Below are positions 1-8,364 of a DNA stretch of 64,000 bases, one piece after another; positions within the stretch are counted from its first letter, which is position 1; every line of letters starts with the position of its first letter. Source of the stretch: Flaviflexus salsibiostraticola (GTDB taxonomy: Bacteria > Actinomycetota > Actinomycetes > Actinomycetales > Actinomycetaceae); NCBI RefSeq assembly GCF_003952265.1, contig NZ_CP034438.1, positions 248,001 to 312,000 of the forward strand, given 5' to 3'. The position numbers and the translations under genes were made by a program. Under the pieces are notes generated by a model, which was not told where the DNA came from, did not search any database, and saw only the letters and a list, made by a program, of their open reading frames with translations.

Positions 1-753
1 GTCATGCTCGACTTCTTCTCTCTCCTCACCATGGCCATCGCCGTGCCGACGGGCGTGAAGTTCTTCAACTGGATCGGCACGATGTGGCGAGGGAAGCTGA
101 CCTTCGAGACGCCGATGCTCTGGTCGATCGGCTTCCTCCTGACCTTCGTCCTCGGTGGCGTCACCGGCGTCATCCTGTCGTCGCCCGCGATGGACTTCCA
201 CGTCCACGACTCCTACTTCGTCGTGGCGCACTTCCACTACGTCGTCTTCGGCACGGTCGTGTTCGCCATGTACGCGGGCTTCTACTTCTGGTGGCCGAAG
301 TTCACCGGGCGCATGCTCGATGAGCGGATCGGCAAGATCCACTTCTGGCTCACCTTCATCGGCTTCCACGTGACGTTCATGATCCAGCACTGGCTCGGCG
401 TCCAGGGCATGCAGCGAAGGATCCCTGACTACATGCCCGAGGACGGCTTCCAGACGTACAACCAGATCTCGACCGTCGGGGCGACCATCTTGGCCATCTC
501 GACGCTGTTCTTCCTCTGGAACGTGCTCAAGACATCGACTGCTCCGAAGCCGGCGCAGCTGCCCGATGATCCGTGGGGCTTCGGCGGCTCGCTCGAGTGG
601 GCGACTGCCTCGCCCATCCCGCGCCACAACTTCACGGAGCTTCCGCGGATCAGGTCCGCCCGTCCCGCGTTCGACCTGCACCATCCCGAGGTCGCTGCTA
701 TGGACCGCGTTGATCCGATCGCAGAGACCGACCTGCCGGTCAAGGAGGACTAA
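1..753 (+). CDS. ctaD: Cytochrome c oxidase subunit I, C-terminal part (cut by window edge)
   Basis: This is the C-terminal 250 residues of the haem-copper oxidase catalytic subunit of the aa3 terminal oxidase. The reading frame is open from base 1, so the start lies to the left. The segment holds the last membrane helices and the VVAHFHYVV motif, whose two histidines ligate haem a3 and haem a in this family. It is followed by a typical actinobacterial hydrophilic tail rich in Pro and acidic residues. ctaF starts three bases after the stop, so the two are co-transcribed. Subunit III and the bc1 genes lie on the other strand at 4.8-9.0 kb. Identification is firm; only the length is unknown. 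Confidence 0.96.
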   Translation, partial: VMLDFFSLLTMAIAVPTGVKFFNWIGTMWRGKLTFETPMLWSIGFLLTFVLGGVTGVILSSPAMDFHVHDSYFVVAHFHYVVFGTVVFAMYAGFYFWWPKFTGRMLDERIGKIHFWLTFIGFHVTFMIQHWLGVQGMQRRIPDYMPEDGFQTYNQISTVGATILAISTLFFLWNVLKTSTAPKPAQLPDDPWGFGGSLEWATASPIPRHNFTELPRIRSARPAFDLHHPEVAAMDRVDPIAETDLPVKED

Positions 754-756
754 GAC

Positions 757-1197
757 ATGATCAAGAACGATTCGAAGCCGGAGCGGGAGCGCAAAGCCCT
801 CGTTGTCGAGACGCTGTTCTTCGCCACGCCGGGTGCTTTCTTCGTCCTCGTTGCGCTGGCCTACGCCTTCGTGACGAACGCAGAGCCGATCGGGACGATG
901 GCGCTTGCCGGCCTGGCATTCATGTTCTTCTTCGTCACGGGCTACCTGTGGCTGACTTCGCGCAGAGTCGATTTCCGCGCCTCAGATGACGAAGAGGGTG
1001 AGATCCATGAGTCCGCCGGCGAGATCGGAGAATTCAGCCCGCATTCCTGGTGGCCATTCGTTGCCGGCGTCGCTGCCACTGTGGTGGCCGCGGGCTTCGC
1101 GGTTGGCTGGTGGATGTTCGGACTCGGACTCGTCCTGGGAGCGATGGCCGTTGTCGGTTACGCCTTCGAGAACAACCGTGGCGTCTACGCCCACTGA
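757..1197 (+). CDS. ctaF: Cytochrome c oxidase subunit IV (actinobacterial type)
   Basis: A 146-residue membrane protein directly after ctaD (3-base gap), preceded by an AAGGAGG-like site inside the ctaD end. Four hydrophobic helices are visible (about residues 22-42, 48-68, 95-115 and 117-137), split by a charged loop rich in Asp/Glu around residues 75-90. This pattern is that of the small actinobacterial subunit IV that stabilises the aa3 oxidase in the bc1-aa3 supercomplex. Identity rests on length, topology and position after subunit I; it has no catalytic motifs of its own. Confidence 0.9.
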   Translation: MIKNDSKPERERKALVVETLFFATPGAFFVLVALAYAFVTNAEPIGTMALAGLAFMFFFVTGYLWLTSRRVDFRASDDEEGEIHESAGEIGEFSPHSWWPFVAGVAATVVAAGFAVGWWMFGLGLVLGAMAVVGYAFENNRGVYAH

Positions 1198-1212
1198 GCG
1201 AACGTCCCACTG

Positions 1213-1250
1213 AAAAATTCTGTCCCCCGGCCAACGGCCGGGGGACAGAA
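1213..1250 (-). terminator. Rho-independent terminator, leftward (possibly bidirectional)
   Basis: A perfect 15-bp stem (1218-1232 with 1236-1250) has a 3-base loop. On the minus strand it is followed by five T (complement of 1213-1217). It therefore best serves the leftward gene ending at 1376, but it also sits 20 bases after the ctaF stop and may end ctaDF transcription. Confidence 0.8.
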
Positions 1251-1375
1251 CTGCCACCTGAAGCAGCTGTACCGTGTCCGTACGAGCGCACCGAGAGCCT
1301 CGTCGGGTAGGAGACCGGCTGGTCCGGGCTCAGTGAGCCAATGCGGGTACTGCCGTGCGCCGTGAGGGGGCAGTA

Positions 1376-1777
1376 TCAGGTGCGGTCGGCGGAGCCGGCG
1401 TCACGCGCCGCAAAAACCTCAGTCCGGCAGACCTCGGCTCGGTTGACGAGCCTGCCAAGATCCGCGTCGTGCATCGTCTTGATGTTGTCGGAGTCGATGA
1501 CGATGCGGAGAGCCTCGGCGGTGAGTGTCGAGTAGGTTCCGTTTGCCAGGCAGGTGAGGAAGAAGTCCTCCTCGGCCGCGGTCGCGTTCTCTGGAATAGC
1601 GAGCCGCCCGTCGTGGTGGAGCTTTGCCGTGAGAGAGGTGCGGTACGCGTCCCTGCTGACCTCCCCGGAATCACCGCCAACCACGAAGGCGGCGACCATC
1701 GCAGCGGTCAGAACAAGAGAGGCCGCGGCAGTCGCAATGACTCCGCGGGCCGCTCTCGATCTCATGCTCAGTGGCAT
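1376..1777 (-). CDS. Small anchored/secreted protein with Cys-pair domain (paralogue 1)
   Basis: A 133-residue protein of unknown function. The N-terminus is basic, followed by one hydrophobic helix at about residues 13-34 (signal anchor or signal peptide). The rest is an extracytoplasmic domain with two cysteines 40 residues apart, the first in FFLTCLANG and the second in AEVCRTEV. The same Cys-spacing domain ends the proteins at 2474-3262 and 3456-3923, so these are paralogues. The ATG start has GAAGGA six bases upstream. It follows the frameshifted gene ending at 1804 by 26 bases and is last before the leftward terminator at 1213-1250. I do not recognise the family. Confidence 0.7.
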   Translation of the reverse strand: MPLSMRSRAARGVIATAAASLVLTAAMVAAFVVGGDSGEVSRDAYRTSLTAKLHHDGRLAIPENATAAEEDFFLTCLANGTYSTLTAEALRIVIDSDNIKTMHDADLGRLVNRAEVCRTEVFAARDAGSADRT

Positions 1778-1803
1778 GCCATGTCCTTCACAGGACCATT
1801 AGA

Positions 1804-2297
1804 TCACTTGTCGTGCCGATGCTTGGGATCGTGCACGTGCGGGTCGCGCGTGCCGCGTTCGCCGTGTTCGCGACCGTCGCGAATTCCGGGCTCATCAGGA
1901 TGACGCGCGGCCTGCCGATCGACGTAGGGCTCCTGGTCGTACTCGCCTGAACCCTCGGGGCCCAGGTGGTCCTCACCCTGACGGGCGATGTACGGGGTCT
2001 GGTCGTACTCGCCGCCGTGGCCCGGGAGGTAATCGTCCTTCGGGGCGCTGGCTCGAAAGCCGGATCGTCCGCATGAGGGGAGAGGGGGTTGTACGGGGCG
2101 TTCTCGTGGGCGTGGTGCGGGGTCTCCCGCACATCGACGTCTTCCCGCGCTCCCACGTGTTCGCCGTCCGCGTGTCGAGGACGGTGCCGCGAGTCGGCGT
2201 GGCGGGTATCCTCGCCGCCAACCAGATCGACCTCGTCCTCCGTACCCGCCTTGTGGGTCATGTCGTCGTCGTAATGCTTCTTGTCATCGTGGGCCAT
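1804..2297 (-). pseudogene. Acidic, His-rich repeat protein with a frameshift
   Basis: A hydrophilic low-complexity protein without membrane segments. The first 78 or so codons (from ATG at 2297, AAGGAG about 12 bases upstream) read as Asp/His/Glu-rich sequence starting MAHDDKKHYDDD. Near 2042-2045 (a GGGG run on the plus strand) the good frame switches by one base. The continuing frame encodes two similar units, GGEYDQTPYIARQ and SGEYDQEPYVDRQ, and ends HVHDPKHRHDK before TGA at 1804-1806. The original frame instead runs on as an Arg/Thr/Ser-rich stretch typical of shadow translation. One missing C would restore a single protein of about 164 residues. This may be a real mutation or a sequencing error. 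Function unknown; it sits between two Cys-pair paralogues. Confidence 0.6.
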
Positions 2298-2473
2298 GGT
2301 GATCACAATCTCCTTAAGTCACTGAATGTGATGAACGTCTATGACTCTACGCACAGATCGGCGTGTGCTCCAGCCGAAAACCGCGACATACCGCCTGTTC
2401 CCAGGCTTTTCTATGGTTTCCTCCGGACAATCACCGTGCCGGGCTGAAGCCGGCGGTGCGGCGGCGGTGGCGA

Positions 2474-3262
2474 CTAGAGAGTGCCGGCCTCTTCGCCGCA
2501 CTGCATGGCGATGTCCTCAAGCTCCGTCACCGAATGGTTGTCGTAGACGTCGGTGCCGTTCGAGATCGATTCGATGGCGTCGGGCCGAAGGCGCTGGATG
2601 GCCTCGTCTGTCACACAGTCCAAGTAGGCGTTCCACTGGTCTGAGGTGATTCCCTGGTCCTCGGCGGCCTGCTGATCGAGGCCACTCTCTGCGAGGATGT
2701 CCTCCATCCCGCTCCTGAAGGCTGCAGGGTCCGCGTTCGGATCGCCGAACTCCTGGTCGGGTGCGTCCTCGGGAGCCCGGCCGCCGTCCTCGACGTCGGG
2801 GCCCTCATCGGTCGCATCCTCGACAGCTGTCGGGGTCGGGTCAGAGGCAGCGTCGTTGTCATCATCCCCACGGGTGAGGAAGAAGATGAGTGCGCCGATG
2901 AGGAGGACGGCGAGGACGCCCAGGGCGATCCAGAGTGGAGTCCTGCTTCCATCGCGCTGCGGCTCGCGACCATAGGGATCATTGCCGTAGCCGCCGTGAG
3001 GGGGCTGGCCATAGCGTGCATCGCCCTGACCGGGCCCACCATAGGGAGGCTGGCCGTGGGCGGCGTAGGGCCCGCCCTGGCTCTGCTGCGCATGCTGGGT
3101 TCCCTGCTCGGCGCCGAAAGGCGGCTGACCGTGGTAGCCGGGCTGCTGTTCGGCGTTCTGCTGGAAGCCATCCTGTCCTAGTCCGGGCGTCTGGCCGGTC
3201 GGGCCACCCGTCGGCTCGCCCGAATGCTTTGGATCCCAGGGGGTGTTTCTATCGTCGGTCAT
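2474..3262 (-). CDS. Membrane protein with Gly/Pro/Gln-rich N-terminus and Cys-pair domain (paralogue 2)
   Basis: A 262-residue single-pass protein. Residues 1-100 are Gly/Pro/Gln/Tyr-rich and presumably cytoplasmic and disordered. A membrane helix follows at about 108-130 (LWIALGVLAVLLIGALIFFL), then an acidic Asp/Glu/Pro linker. The last 85 residues form a domain with two cysteines 38 apart (in YLDCVTDE and AMQCGEEA), matching the neighbours at 1376 and 3456. ATG at 3262 is preferred over an in-frame TTG at 3277 because GAAGG lies at a good distance before it. A separate promoter is visible upstream. The architecture resembles many actinobacterial DUF4190/septal-type membrane proteins, but I cannot name the family. 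Confidence 0.75.
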   Translation of the reverse strand: MTDDRNTPWDPKHSGEPTGGPTGQTPGLGQDGFQQNAEQQPGYHGQPPFGAEQGTQHAQQSQGGPYAAHGQPPYGGPGQGDARYGQPPHGGYGNDPYGREPQRDGSRTPLWIALGVLAVLLIGALIFFLTRGDDDNDAASDPTPTAVEDATDEGPDVEDGGRAPEDAPDQEFGDPNADPAAFRSGMEDILAESGLDQQAAEDQGITSDQWNAYLDCVTDEAIQRLRPDAIESISNGTDVYDNHSVTELEDIAMQCGEEAGTL

Positions 3263-3307
3263 CGTGTCCGCCTTCAATCGCGAGTGTGGGGCAAAGGACC
3301 CATGTTA

Positions 3308-3336
3308 CTCATACTGTGATGTGGTACGCACGACAA
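3308..3336 (-). promoter_or_regulatory. Probable sigma70-type promoter for the gene at 2474-3262
   Basis: On the minus strand TTGTCG (3331-3336) is separated by 17 bases from TATGAG (3308-3313). The implied start near 3300 leaves a leader of about 38 bases before the ATG at 3262. Confidence 0.4.
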
Positions 3337-3455
3337 GATAACACTACTGACTCGGATGCTCCTGTGGCGGAGTGGGTTGTTCTGCCCAGAGAGGGCCACC
3401 GCGGACACACCTCCAGCGGTGCAGCACAGGTCACCTGCGCGTCATAGAAGCCGTG

Positions 3456-3923
3456 TCATTGGGCGGGTTCGAGCCTTGCTGTGCAGGTCCGGGAGGCGGC
3501 CTCCAAGAGGTCGTGATCCCCGATCTCGGCGCCCGAATCGCCGACAGCAATCGCTGAGAGAGTCTCGTCGGACGCGCTGTCGAAGAACCTGTCGACCATG
3601 CACTCGCCGTAGGCCATGAGGATGACCGGGTCGATGCTGTCCGGGCCGATTCCATGGAGGGCCAACTCCTCGACGAGGAGACGATGGAGGCCGGCTACGA
3701 CCGATGCCCGGGTCACCGGCTCGCTGTCCGGTGCGGGCAGTACTGCGGAGGAGGGGGACGCCACTGCCTGCCGCACGCCGGACTCCCGTGACTCCACCGT
3801 CGCTCTCCCACCTGTGAGGAGAACAGCGGCGGCCAACGCCCACGCTACGACGATGATCGCCACGGCCCTTCGCACCCAGCGATGCAGGGGCACGCGGCGA
3901 CTCAGGGTGGCATCATTCGACAT
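3456..3923 (-). CDS. Anchored/secreted protein with Cys-pair domain (paralogue 3)
   Basis: A 155-residue protein with a basic N-terminus (SRRVPLHRWVRR) and one hydrophobic helix at about residues 20-40, then an extracytoplasmic region. Its C-terminal domain has two cysteines 38 residues apart (MAYGECMVD and SRTCTARL), the same spacing as in the protein at 2474-3262. The ATG at 3923 has GAGGAG about seven bases upstream. It is the most upstream member of the leftward array of three paralogues. Function is unknown; the domain may form one intramolecular disulfide outside the membrane, which is inference only. Confidence 0.7.
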   Translation of the reverse strand: MSNDATLSRRVPLHRWVRRAVAIIVVAWALAAAVLLTGGRATVESRESGVRQAVASPSSAVLPAPDSEPVTRASVVAGLHRLLVEELALHGIGPDSIDPVILMAYGECMVDRFFDSASDETLSAIAVGDSGAEIGDHDLLEAASRTCTARLEPAQ

Positions 3924-4063
3924 GGCGTTCTCCTCGTGGGACGTGGTCGGGCGAACCTACCTCGCGGCGCGGGAGCCCCGCATGCAGTGGATGTTCTCCG
4001 TGCACGTGCGCGCCAGGCAGGCCCACGGGGACGGACCGCTCAAACGATGCCCGGCGGGCGTGC

Positions 4064-4097
4064 AAAAGGGTGGTCGACCGAAAAGTCGACCACCCTT
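4064..4097 (-). terminator. Terminator of sodA
   Basis: A 13-bp perfect stem (4066-4078 with 4085-4097) has a 6-base loop. On the minus strand it is followed by a short T run (complement of 4064-4067). It begins 12 bases after the sodA stop. Confidence 0.75.
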
Positions 4098-4108
4098 ATG
4101 CGCACGTG

Positions 4109-4723
4109 CTACTTGACGATGACTGCCTTCGTGGCGTCCTCGAGTCGTGCTGCAACGTCCTGCCAGTTGACGAGGTTCCAGAACGCCTTGACGTAGTCTG
4201 CCTTGACGTTGAGGTAGTCGAGGTAGAAGGCGTGCTCCCACATGTCGAGCATGAGGATCGGCAGCGTGCCGACCGGCACGTTGTTCGCCTGGTCGTAGAG
4301 CTGGAATGTCGTCAGCTTGCCTGCGACGGAGTCATAGGCGAGGACAGACCAGCCCGAACCCTGAATGCCGGTGGCGACAGCGGTGAACTGGCTGACGAAG
4401 TTGTCGAAGGAGCCGAATGCATCCTTGATGGCTTCGAGGAGCTCACCCTCGGGCTGTCCGCCGCCATTGGGGGAGAGGTTCTTCCAGAAAATGGAGTGGT
4501 TGATGTGGCCACCGAGGTTGAAGGTGAGGTCCCTCTGGAACTGGTTGATGGTCGCGAAGTCGCCCGCCTCCCTCGCCGCAGCGATATTCTCGAGCGCCTT
4601 GTTCGCACCGGTCACATAGGCATTGTGGTGCTTGCTGTGATGGAGCTCCATGATCTTGCCGGAGATGTGGGGCTCGAGTGCACCGTAGTCGTAATCGAGC
4701 TCGGGCAGTGTGTACTGTGCCAT
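4109..4723 (-). CDS. sodA: Superoxide dismutase, Mn/Fe family
   Basis: A 204-residue cytoplasmic enzyme that converts superoxide to oxygen and peroxide. The family landmarks are all present: the first metal histidine in MELHHSKHH (about residue 28), the second in GHINHSIFW (about 76), and the C-terminal metal Asp and His in LDMWEHAFY (about 162-166). The GGGQPEG loop is common in Mn or cambialistic enzymes; metal choice cannot be settled by eye. ATG 4723 is chosen because GGAGGA lies seven bases upstream; a longer TTG-started frame would place this site inside the gene. It is monocistronic with its own terminator. A palindrome lies in its leader region at 4744-4762. Confidence 0.97.
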   Translation of the reverse strand: MAQYTLPELDYDYGALEPHISGKIMELHHSKHHNAYVTGANKALENIAAAREAGDFATINQFQRDLTFNLGGHINHSIFWKNLSPNGGGQPEGELLEAIKDAFGSFDNFVSQFTAVATGIQGSGWSVLAYDSVAGKLTTFQLYDQANNVPVGTLPILMLDMWEHAFYLDYLNVKADYVKAFWNLVNWQDVAARLEDATKAVIVK

Positions 4724-4743
4724 TGAATAATCCTCCAAGTTCC

Positions 4744-4762
4744 GATCCCTGTGACAGGGATC
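4744..4762. promoter_or_regulatory. Inverted repeat in the sodA upstream region
   Basis: GATCCCTG-TGA-CAGGGATC is a perfect 8-bp inverted repeat ending 21 bases before the sodA ATG. It could be an operator for a dimeric regulator or a small leader hairpin. No regulator can be named from sequence alone. Confidence 0.4.
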
Positions 4763-4781
4763 AATGTTCCTTCAGTCTCTC

Positions 4782-4818
4782 CCATGAGCGGGTCCGGTTC
4801 CACCGAACCCGCTCATGG
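4782..4818 (-). terminator. Probable terminator of the ctaE-qcrCAB operon
   Basis: A strong hairpin: a 12-bp perfect stem (4782-4793 with 4807-4818) continues, after one mismatch, into four more pairs with a 3-base loop. It begins six bases after the qcrB stop. There is no clear U tract on either strand. Confidence 0.55.
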
Positions 4819-4823
4819 CGAAA

Positions 4824-6521
4824 TCACGGGCGAATCTGGCCCTTGTCCGTGCGCTCCAGCTGGGCGACCGAGCCGCCCGGTCGCGAAGCGCCATGCCCCA
4901 GCTGATGATGGGCGGCCTGCGCGGCGGCGAGCTCACTCTTGGTCACCGGCTCGACGCGGTCCTCGAAGAAGAACCGGGAGACCGCAGAGCGGCGCCTGAG
5001 GCTCTTGTATTCCTTCCTCGGCAGACCATCGGGGCCGACCTCGGGTCCGGGCTGGATCGGGCGGTGAACATCGTGCTGGACGAGGGTCCACAGTCTGTAG
5101 TCGTCGAGCGGGCGGTGCACCGAGTGGAAGGCGCCATCTTCCGTCTGGATGACCTTGCCGGTCGCGTGCCCATGCATCGCGAGCTCCCGGTCGCGGCGCT
5201 GCAGCGACAGACAGATCCGCTTCGTCAACCAGAAGGTGATGAAGGGGGCCGCGAGGAACGCGATCCGCAGTGCCCACGTGATGCCGTTGAGAGACATCTC
5301 GAAGTGCGTTGCGATGATGTCATTCGAGCCCGCGATGACGAGGATGACGAACTGGACGATGATAACGGCGCCGATCGCGGTGCGAACCGGAACGTTGCGG
5401 GGCCGGTCGAGGATGTGGTGCTCCCTCTTGTCGCCGGTCGCGTACGCCTCGATGAACGGATAGACCGCCAGCGCGGTGAAGAGGATGCCCGGGATGACGA
5501 CGCCGGGGATGAGGATCGACATCGAGAAGGTGAAGCCGAGCAGCTCGAACTCCCACCCCGGCATGAGCCGCAGCGCTCCCTCGAGGAAGAGCATGTACCA
5601 GTCTGGCTGGGCGCCTGCGGACACGGGGGAGGGATCATAGGATCCGTAGCTCCACACGTTGTTGATCGACAGCGTCGCCCCGAGCAGGGCGATGAAGCCG
5701 AACACGATGAAGAAGAAGCCGCCGGCCTTCGCCGCGTAGACGGGGAAGACGGGGAAGCCCACAACGTTGTCGTCCTTGCGGCCGGGGCCGGGGTACTGGG
5801 TGTGCTTGTGCACGACGACCATGAGCAGGTGCAGGCCGACCAGCGCGAGGATGAGGCCGGGGACAACGAGGATGTGGAGGGTGAACAGCCTCGGGATGAT
5901 CTCGGTGCCGGGGAACTCCCCGCCGAACAGACCATAGGACACCCACGTGCCGAGCACCGGAATGGACTTGGCGACGCCGTCGGCGATGCGGAGACCGTTG
6001 CCGGAGAGCACGTCATCCGGGAGCGAGTAGCCGGTGAAGCCGGCGAGCAGTCCGAGGATGAGGAGCGTGAAGCCCACGAGCCAGTTGAGCTCACGCGGCT
6101 TGCGGAACGCACCCGTGAAGAACACGCGGAACATGTGGGCGACGATCGCCGCCATGAACAGGAGGGCCGCCCAGTGGTGCATCTGGCGCATGAGCAGGCC
6201 GCCCTTGACCTCGAACGAGATCCGCAGGGTGGAGGCGTACGCCTCGGACATGTGATTGCCCTGCTCCGTGACCGGCAGCGCGTCCATCGGGTACGTCACC
6301 GTGCCCATCGAGGGCACGAAGAACATGGCGAGGAAGATGCCGGTGAGGATGAGGGTGATGAACGAGTAGAGGGCGATCTCGCCGAGCAGGAACGACCAGT
6401 GGTCGGGGAAGATCTTGCGGGCGAAGCCCTTGACGACGCCCGACAGGCCGACGCGCTCGTCGACATAGTTGAGCGGCCCGCCACTCTTCTTCGGCGTCTG
6501 TGAGTACTTCGGTGTCGTCAC
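4824..6521 (-). CDS. qcrB: Cytochrome bc1 complex cytochrome b subunit
   Basis: A 565-residue membrane protein that carries haems bL and bH and the quinol-oxidising and quinone-reducing sites of the menaquinol:cytochrome c reductase. Several helices with the haem-ligand histidines are readable, for example MRQMHHWAALLFMAA and the LHILVVPGLILALVGLHLL segment. The PDWY-type Qo loop appears as GAQPDWYMLFLEG. A long hydrophilic C-terminal tail (about 120 residues) is normal for actinobacterial QcrB. The GTG start at 6521 overlaps the qcrA stop (GTGA), showing translational coupling. Last gene of ctaE-qcrCAB. Confidence 0.97.
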   Translation of the reverse strand: MTTPKYSQTPKKSGGPLNYVDERVGLSGVVKGFARKIFPDHWSFLLGEIALYSFITLILTGIFLAMFFVPSMGTVTYPMDALPVTEQGNHMSEAYASTLRISFEVKGGLLMRQMHHWAALLFMAAIVAHMFRVFFTGAFRKPRELNWLVGFTLLILGLLAGFTGYSLPDDVLSGNGLRIADGVAKSIPVLGTWVSYGLFGGEFPGTEIIPRLFTLHILVVPGLILALVGLHLLMVVVHKHTQYPGPGRKDDNVVGFPVFPVYAAKAGGFFFIVFGFIALLGATLSINNVWSYGSYDPSPVSAGAQPDWYMLFLEGALRLMPGWEFELLGFTFSMSILIPGVVIPGILFTALAVYPFIEAYATGDKREHHILDRPRNVPVRTAIGAVIIVQFVILVIAGSNDIIATHFEMSLNGITWALRIAFLAAPFITFWLTKRICLSLQRRDRELAMHGHATGKVIQTEDGAFHSVHRPLDDYRLWTLVQHDVHRPIQPGPEVGPDGLPRKEYKSLRRRSAVSRFFFEDRVEPVTKSELAAAQAAHHQLGHGASRPGGSVAQLERTDKGQIRP

Positions 6522-7546
6522 TTCTTACGCTCCCAGTAGCTCGGGCCGACGGGTTCGGGGAAGTCCCCGTCCGCAATGATGTAGCCGTCCTCATCGACCG
6601 TGATCGGCAGCTGCGGCAGCGGCCGCTTCGCGGGGCCAAAGACGACCTTCGCCCCGTCGGACACGTCGAACGTCGACTGGTGGCAGGGGCAGAGGAGGTG
6701 GTGGGTCTGCTGCTCGTAGAGCGCCACCGGGCACCCGACGTGCGTGCAGATCTTCGAGAAGGCGACGATCCCGTCGAGGGACTTCTCCGGCTCCTTGAGA
6801 TCCTTTTCGTCGAGACGGATGAGGAGGACAACGGCCTTCGCCTTCTCCTCGGCGTAGCCCTCGGCATGGGACAGGTCGTTGAGCCCCTCGGGGATGACGT
6901 GGAAGACCGAGCCGATCGTCACGTCCTCCATCTTGATCGGGCGCGACATGTCGTGGGGCCCGTCGGTCATGAGACGTCGTCCGCGGTCCCACATCGTGTG
7001 CTTGAGACGGCTGATGTCCCATCCGCCGCGCTCACCGAGGTTGCCGATGAGCGGGACGAGGAACGGCAGTGGCACGAGGGCGAGGGCGCCGCCCAATGCG
7101 GCGGTGATGAAGGGCCGGCGCGCGACGCCGGAGTCGGCGATGCCCTGGCGCATGATCGCCACGGCCTGGGCCTGGTCCTCCGGCGAGGTTCGCGACGTCG
7201 CGCGCTTCTCCACCATCTCCTCGTCGTTCATGAGCGCCTTCGCCCAGTACACGGCGGCGAGGCCGATACCGCCGAAGCCGATGGCGAGTCCCAGTCCAAG
7301 CACGAGGTTGCCGAGCCTGATATTGGCCAGCGTCGTATAGCTGGGCAGGACGAAGTAGAGGACGACTGCGGCGATCGAGGCGAGGGCCGATAGACCGAAG
7401 ATGCCCGTCACGATGAGTGAGTCGCGCCTCTTGAGCTTCGGATCCGACTCGTTCCTGCGCGGAGTGTGAGGGGGAAGACCCGGGTTCTCAAAGCGCTGCT
7501 CCGGGACGTTGCTCACGGAGGTTACTGGCTGGATGTCCTTGTTCAA
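6518..7546 (-). CDS. qcrA: Cytochrome bc1 complex Rieske iron-sulfur subunit
   Basis: A 342-residue Rieske protein that passes electrons from quinol to the cytochrome c subunit. The N-terminal half has three membrane helices (about residues 42-66, 72-97 and 147-170), as in actinobacterial QcrA rather than the single anchor of mitochondria. The 2Fe-2S ligands are in CTHVGC (about residue 264) and CPCHQSTF (about 283). I chose the TTG at 7546 because it overlaps the qcrC stop as TTGA, matching the coupling seen at the qcrA/qcrB junction. A start further upstream would overlap qcrC by 67 bases without an obvious ribosome site. Confidence 0.95.
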   Translation of the reverse strand: MNKDIQPVTSVSNVPEQRFENPGLPPHTPRRNESDPKLKRRDSLIVTGIFGLSALASIAAVVLYFVLPSYTTLANIRLGNLVLGLGLAIGFGGIGLAAVYWAKALMNDEEMVEKRATSRTSPEDQAQAVAIMRQGIADSGVARRPFITAALGGALALVPLPFLVPLIGNLGERGGWDISRLKHTMWDRGRRLMTDGPHDMSRPIKMEDVTIGSVFHVIPEGLNDLSHAEGYAEEKAKAVVLLIRLDEKDLKEPEKSLDGIVAFSKICTHVGCPVALYEQQTHHLLCPCHQSTFDVSDGAKVVFGPAKRPLPQLPITVDEDGYIIADGDFPEPVGPSYWERKK

Positions 7547-8319
7547 GACTTCTTCGCTCCAATCCACACGGCGATGAGGCAGAGACCGCCGATGCCGATG
7601 ATCCAGATCCACAGGCCCTCGACGACGGGGCCGACTGAGCCGAGGTTGTTCCCGCCGACCGACTCAGCGTTCTGCTGGTGATCGATATAGGCGATGATGT
7701 CCTGCTTGCCCTGGGGGGTGATGTTGGCGTCGTTGAAGACCGGCATCGACTGCGGGCCGGTCACCATCGCCTCGTAGATCTCGACCGGGGTCGAGTCCAT
7801 GAGCGACGGGGCCACCTTGCCCTCGGAGAGGGCGCCGCCGGCGCCGACGGCGTTGTGGCACATCGAGCAGTTCGTGCGGAACAGCTCCATGCCAGAGGCA
7901 GGGTCGCCGCCCGCGGGATCGACCATGTCCTGCGTCGGGATGGCGGGGCCGGGACCAAGGGTCGCGACATAGGCTGCGACGTCCATGATCTGTTCTTCGC
8001 TGAACTGCGCGGGCTTCACCTCGGCCTGCGGGGAGTTGTTCGCCATCGGCATCCTGCCGGTGATCATCTGGAAGTGCACGGAGGCGGCACCGACGCCCGT
8101 CAGCGACGGGGCGATATCGGTTCCCGCGCCATCGACGCCGTGGCAGGTCGCGCAGTTCGCCTCGAAGAGGGCCTCGCCCTCCTGCACGTTCGATGAGCCG
8201 GCGGTGGCTGTCGCGGTGCCGGGCGCCATAAGTGAATAGACGCCGGCCGTGGCGAACAGCGCCAGGAGGAGAAGGACGACCGGGGCGTACCGGCTTCGTC
8301 TGGCTTTAGCGGTGAACAA
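7543..8319 (-). CDS. qcrC: Dihaem cytochrome c subunit of the bc1 complex
   Basis: A 258-residue protein with an N-terminal membrane or signal helix (about 11-32), two cytochrome c domains each with one CxxCH haem site (NCATCHG and NCSMCHN), and a C-terminal membrane helix (about 229-250). The fused dihaem cytochrome replaces a soluble cytochrome c in actinobacteria and hands electrons directly to the aa3 oxidase. The only good start is TTG at 8319, with GCGAGG about five bases upstream; a second TTG start follows in qcrA. Confidence 0.96.
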   Translation of the reverse strand: MFTAKARRSRYAPVVLLLLALFATAGVYSLMAPGTATATAGSSNVQEGEALFEANCATCHGVDGAGTDIAPSLTGVGAASVHFQMITGRMPMANNSPQAEVKPAQFSEEQIMDVAAYVATLGPGPAIPTQDMVDPAGGDPASGMELFRTNCSMCHNAVGAGGALSEGKVAPSLMDSTPVEIYEAMVTGPQSMPVFNDANITPQGKQDIIAYIDHQQNAESVGGNNLGSVGPVVEGLWIWIIGIGGLCLIAVWIGAKKS

Positions 8320-8364
8320 CGTGGCCTCGCTTGATCGGGGGTGTGGAGAGGATGGGTGAGGTCA

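Noticed and set aside
1804..2297. Programmed frameshift in the acidic repeat protein
   Set aside because: There is no slippery heptamer with a downstream structure, and the break is in a plain four-base homopolymer; a lesion or sequencing error is simpler.
3465..3500. GGTTCGAGCC resembling a tRNA T-loop
   Set aside because: No acceptor, D or anticodon stem can be paired around it, and it lies within the coding sequence of the third Cys-pair protein.
4815..6503. A 562-codon open frame on the plus strand opposite qcrB
   Set aside because: It is rich in Asp/Glu/Arg/His with no recognisable domain and lies fully antisense to qcrB; it is a GC-rich shadow frame.
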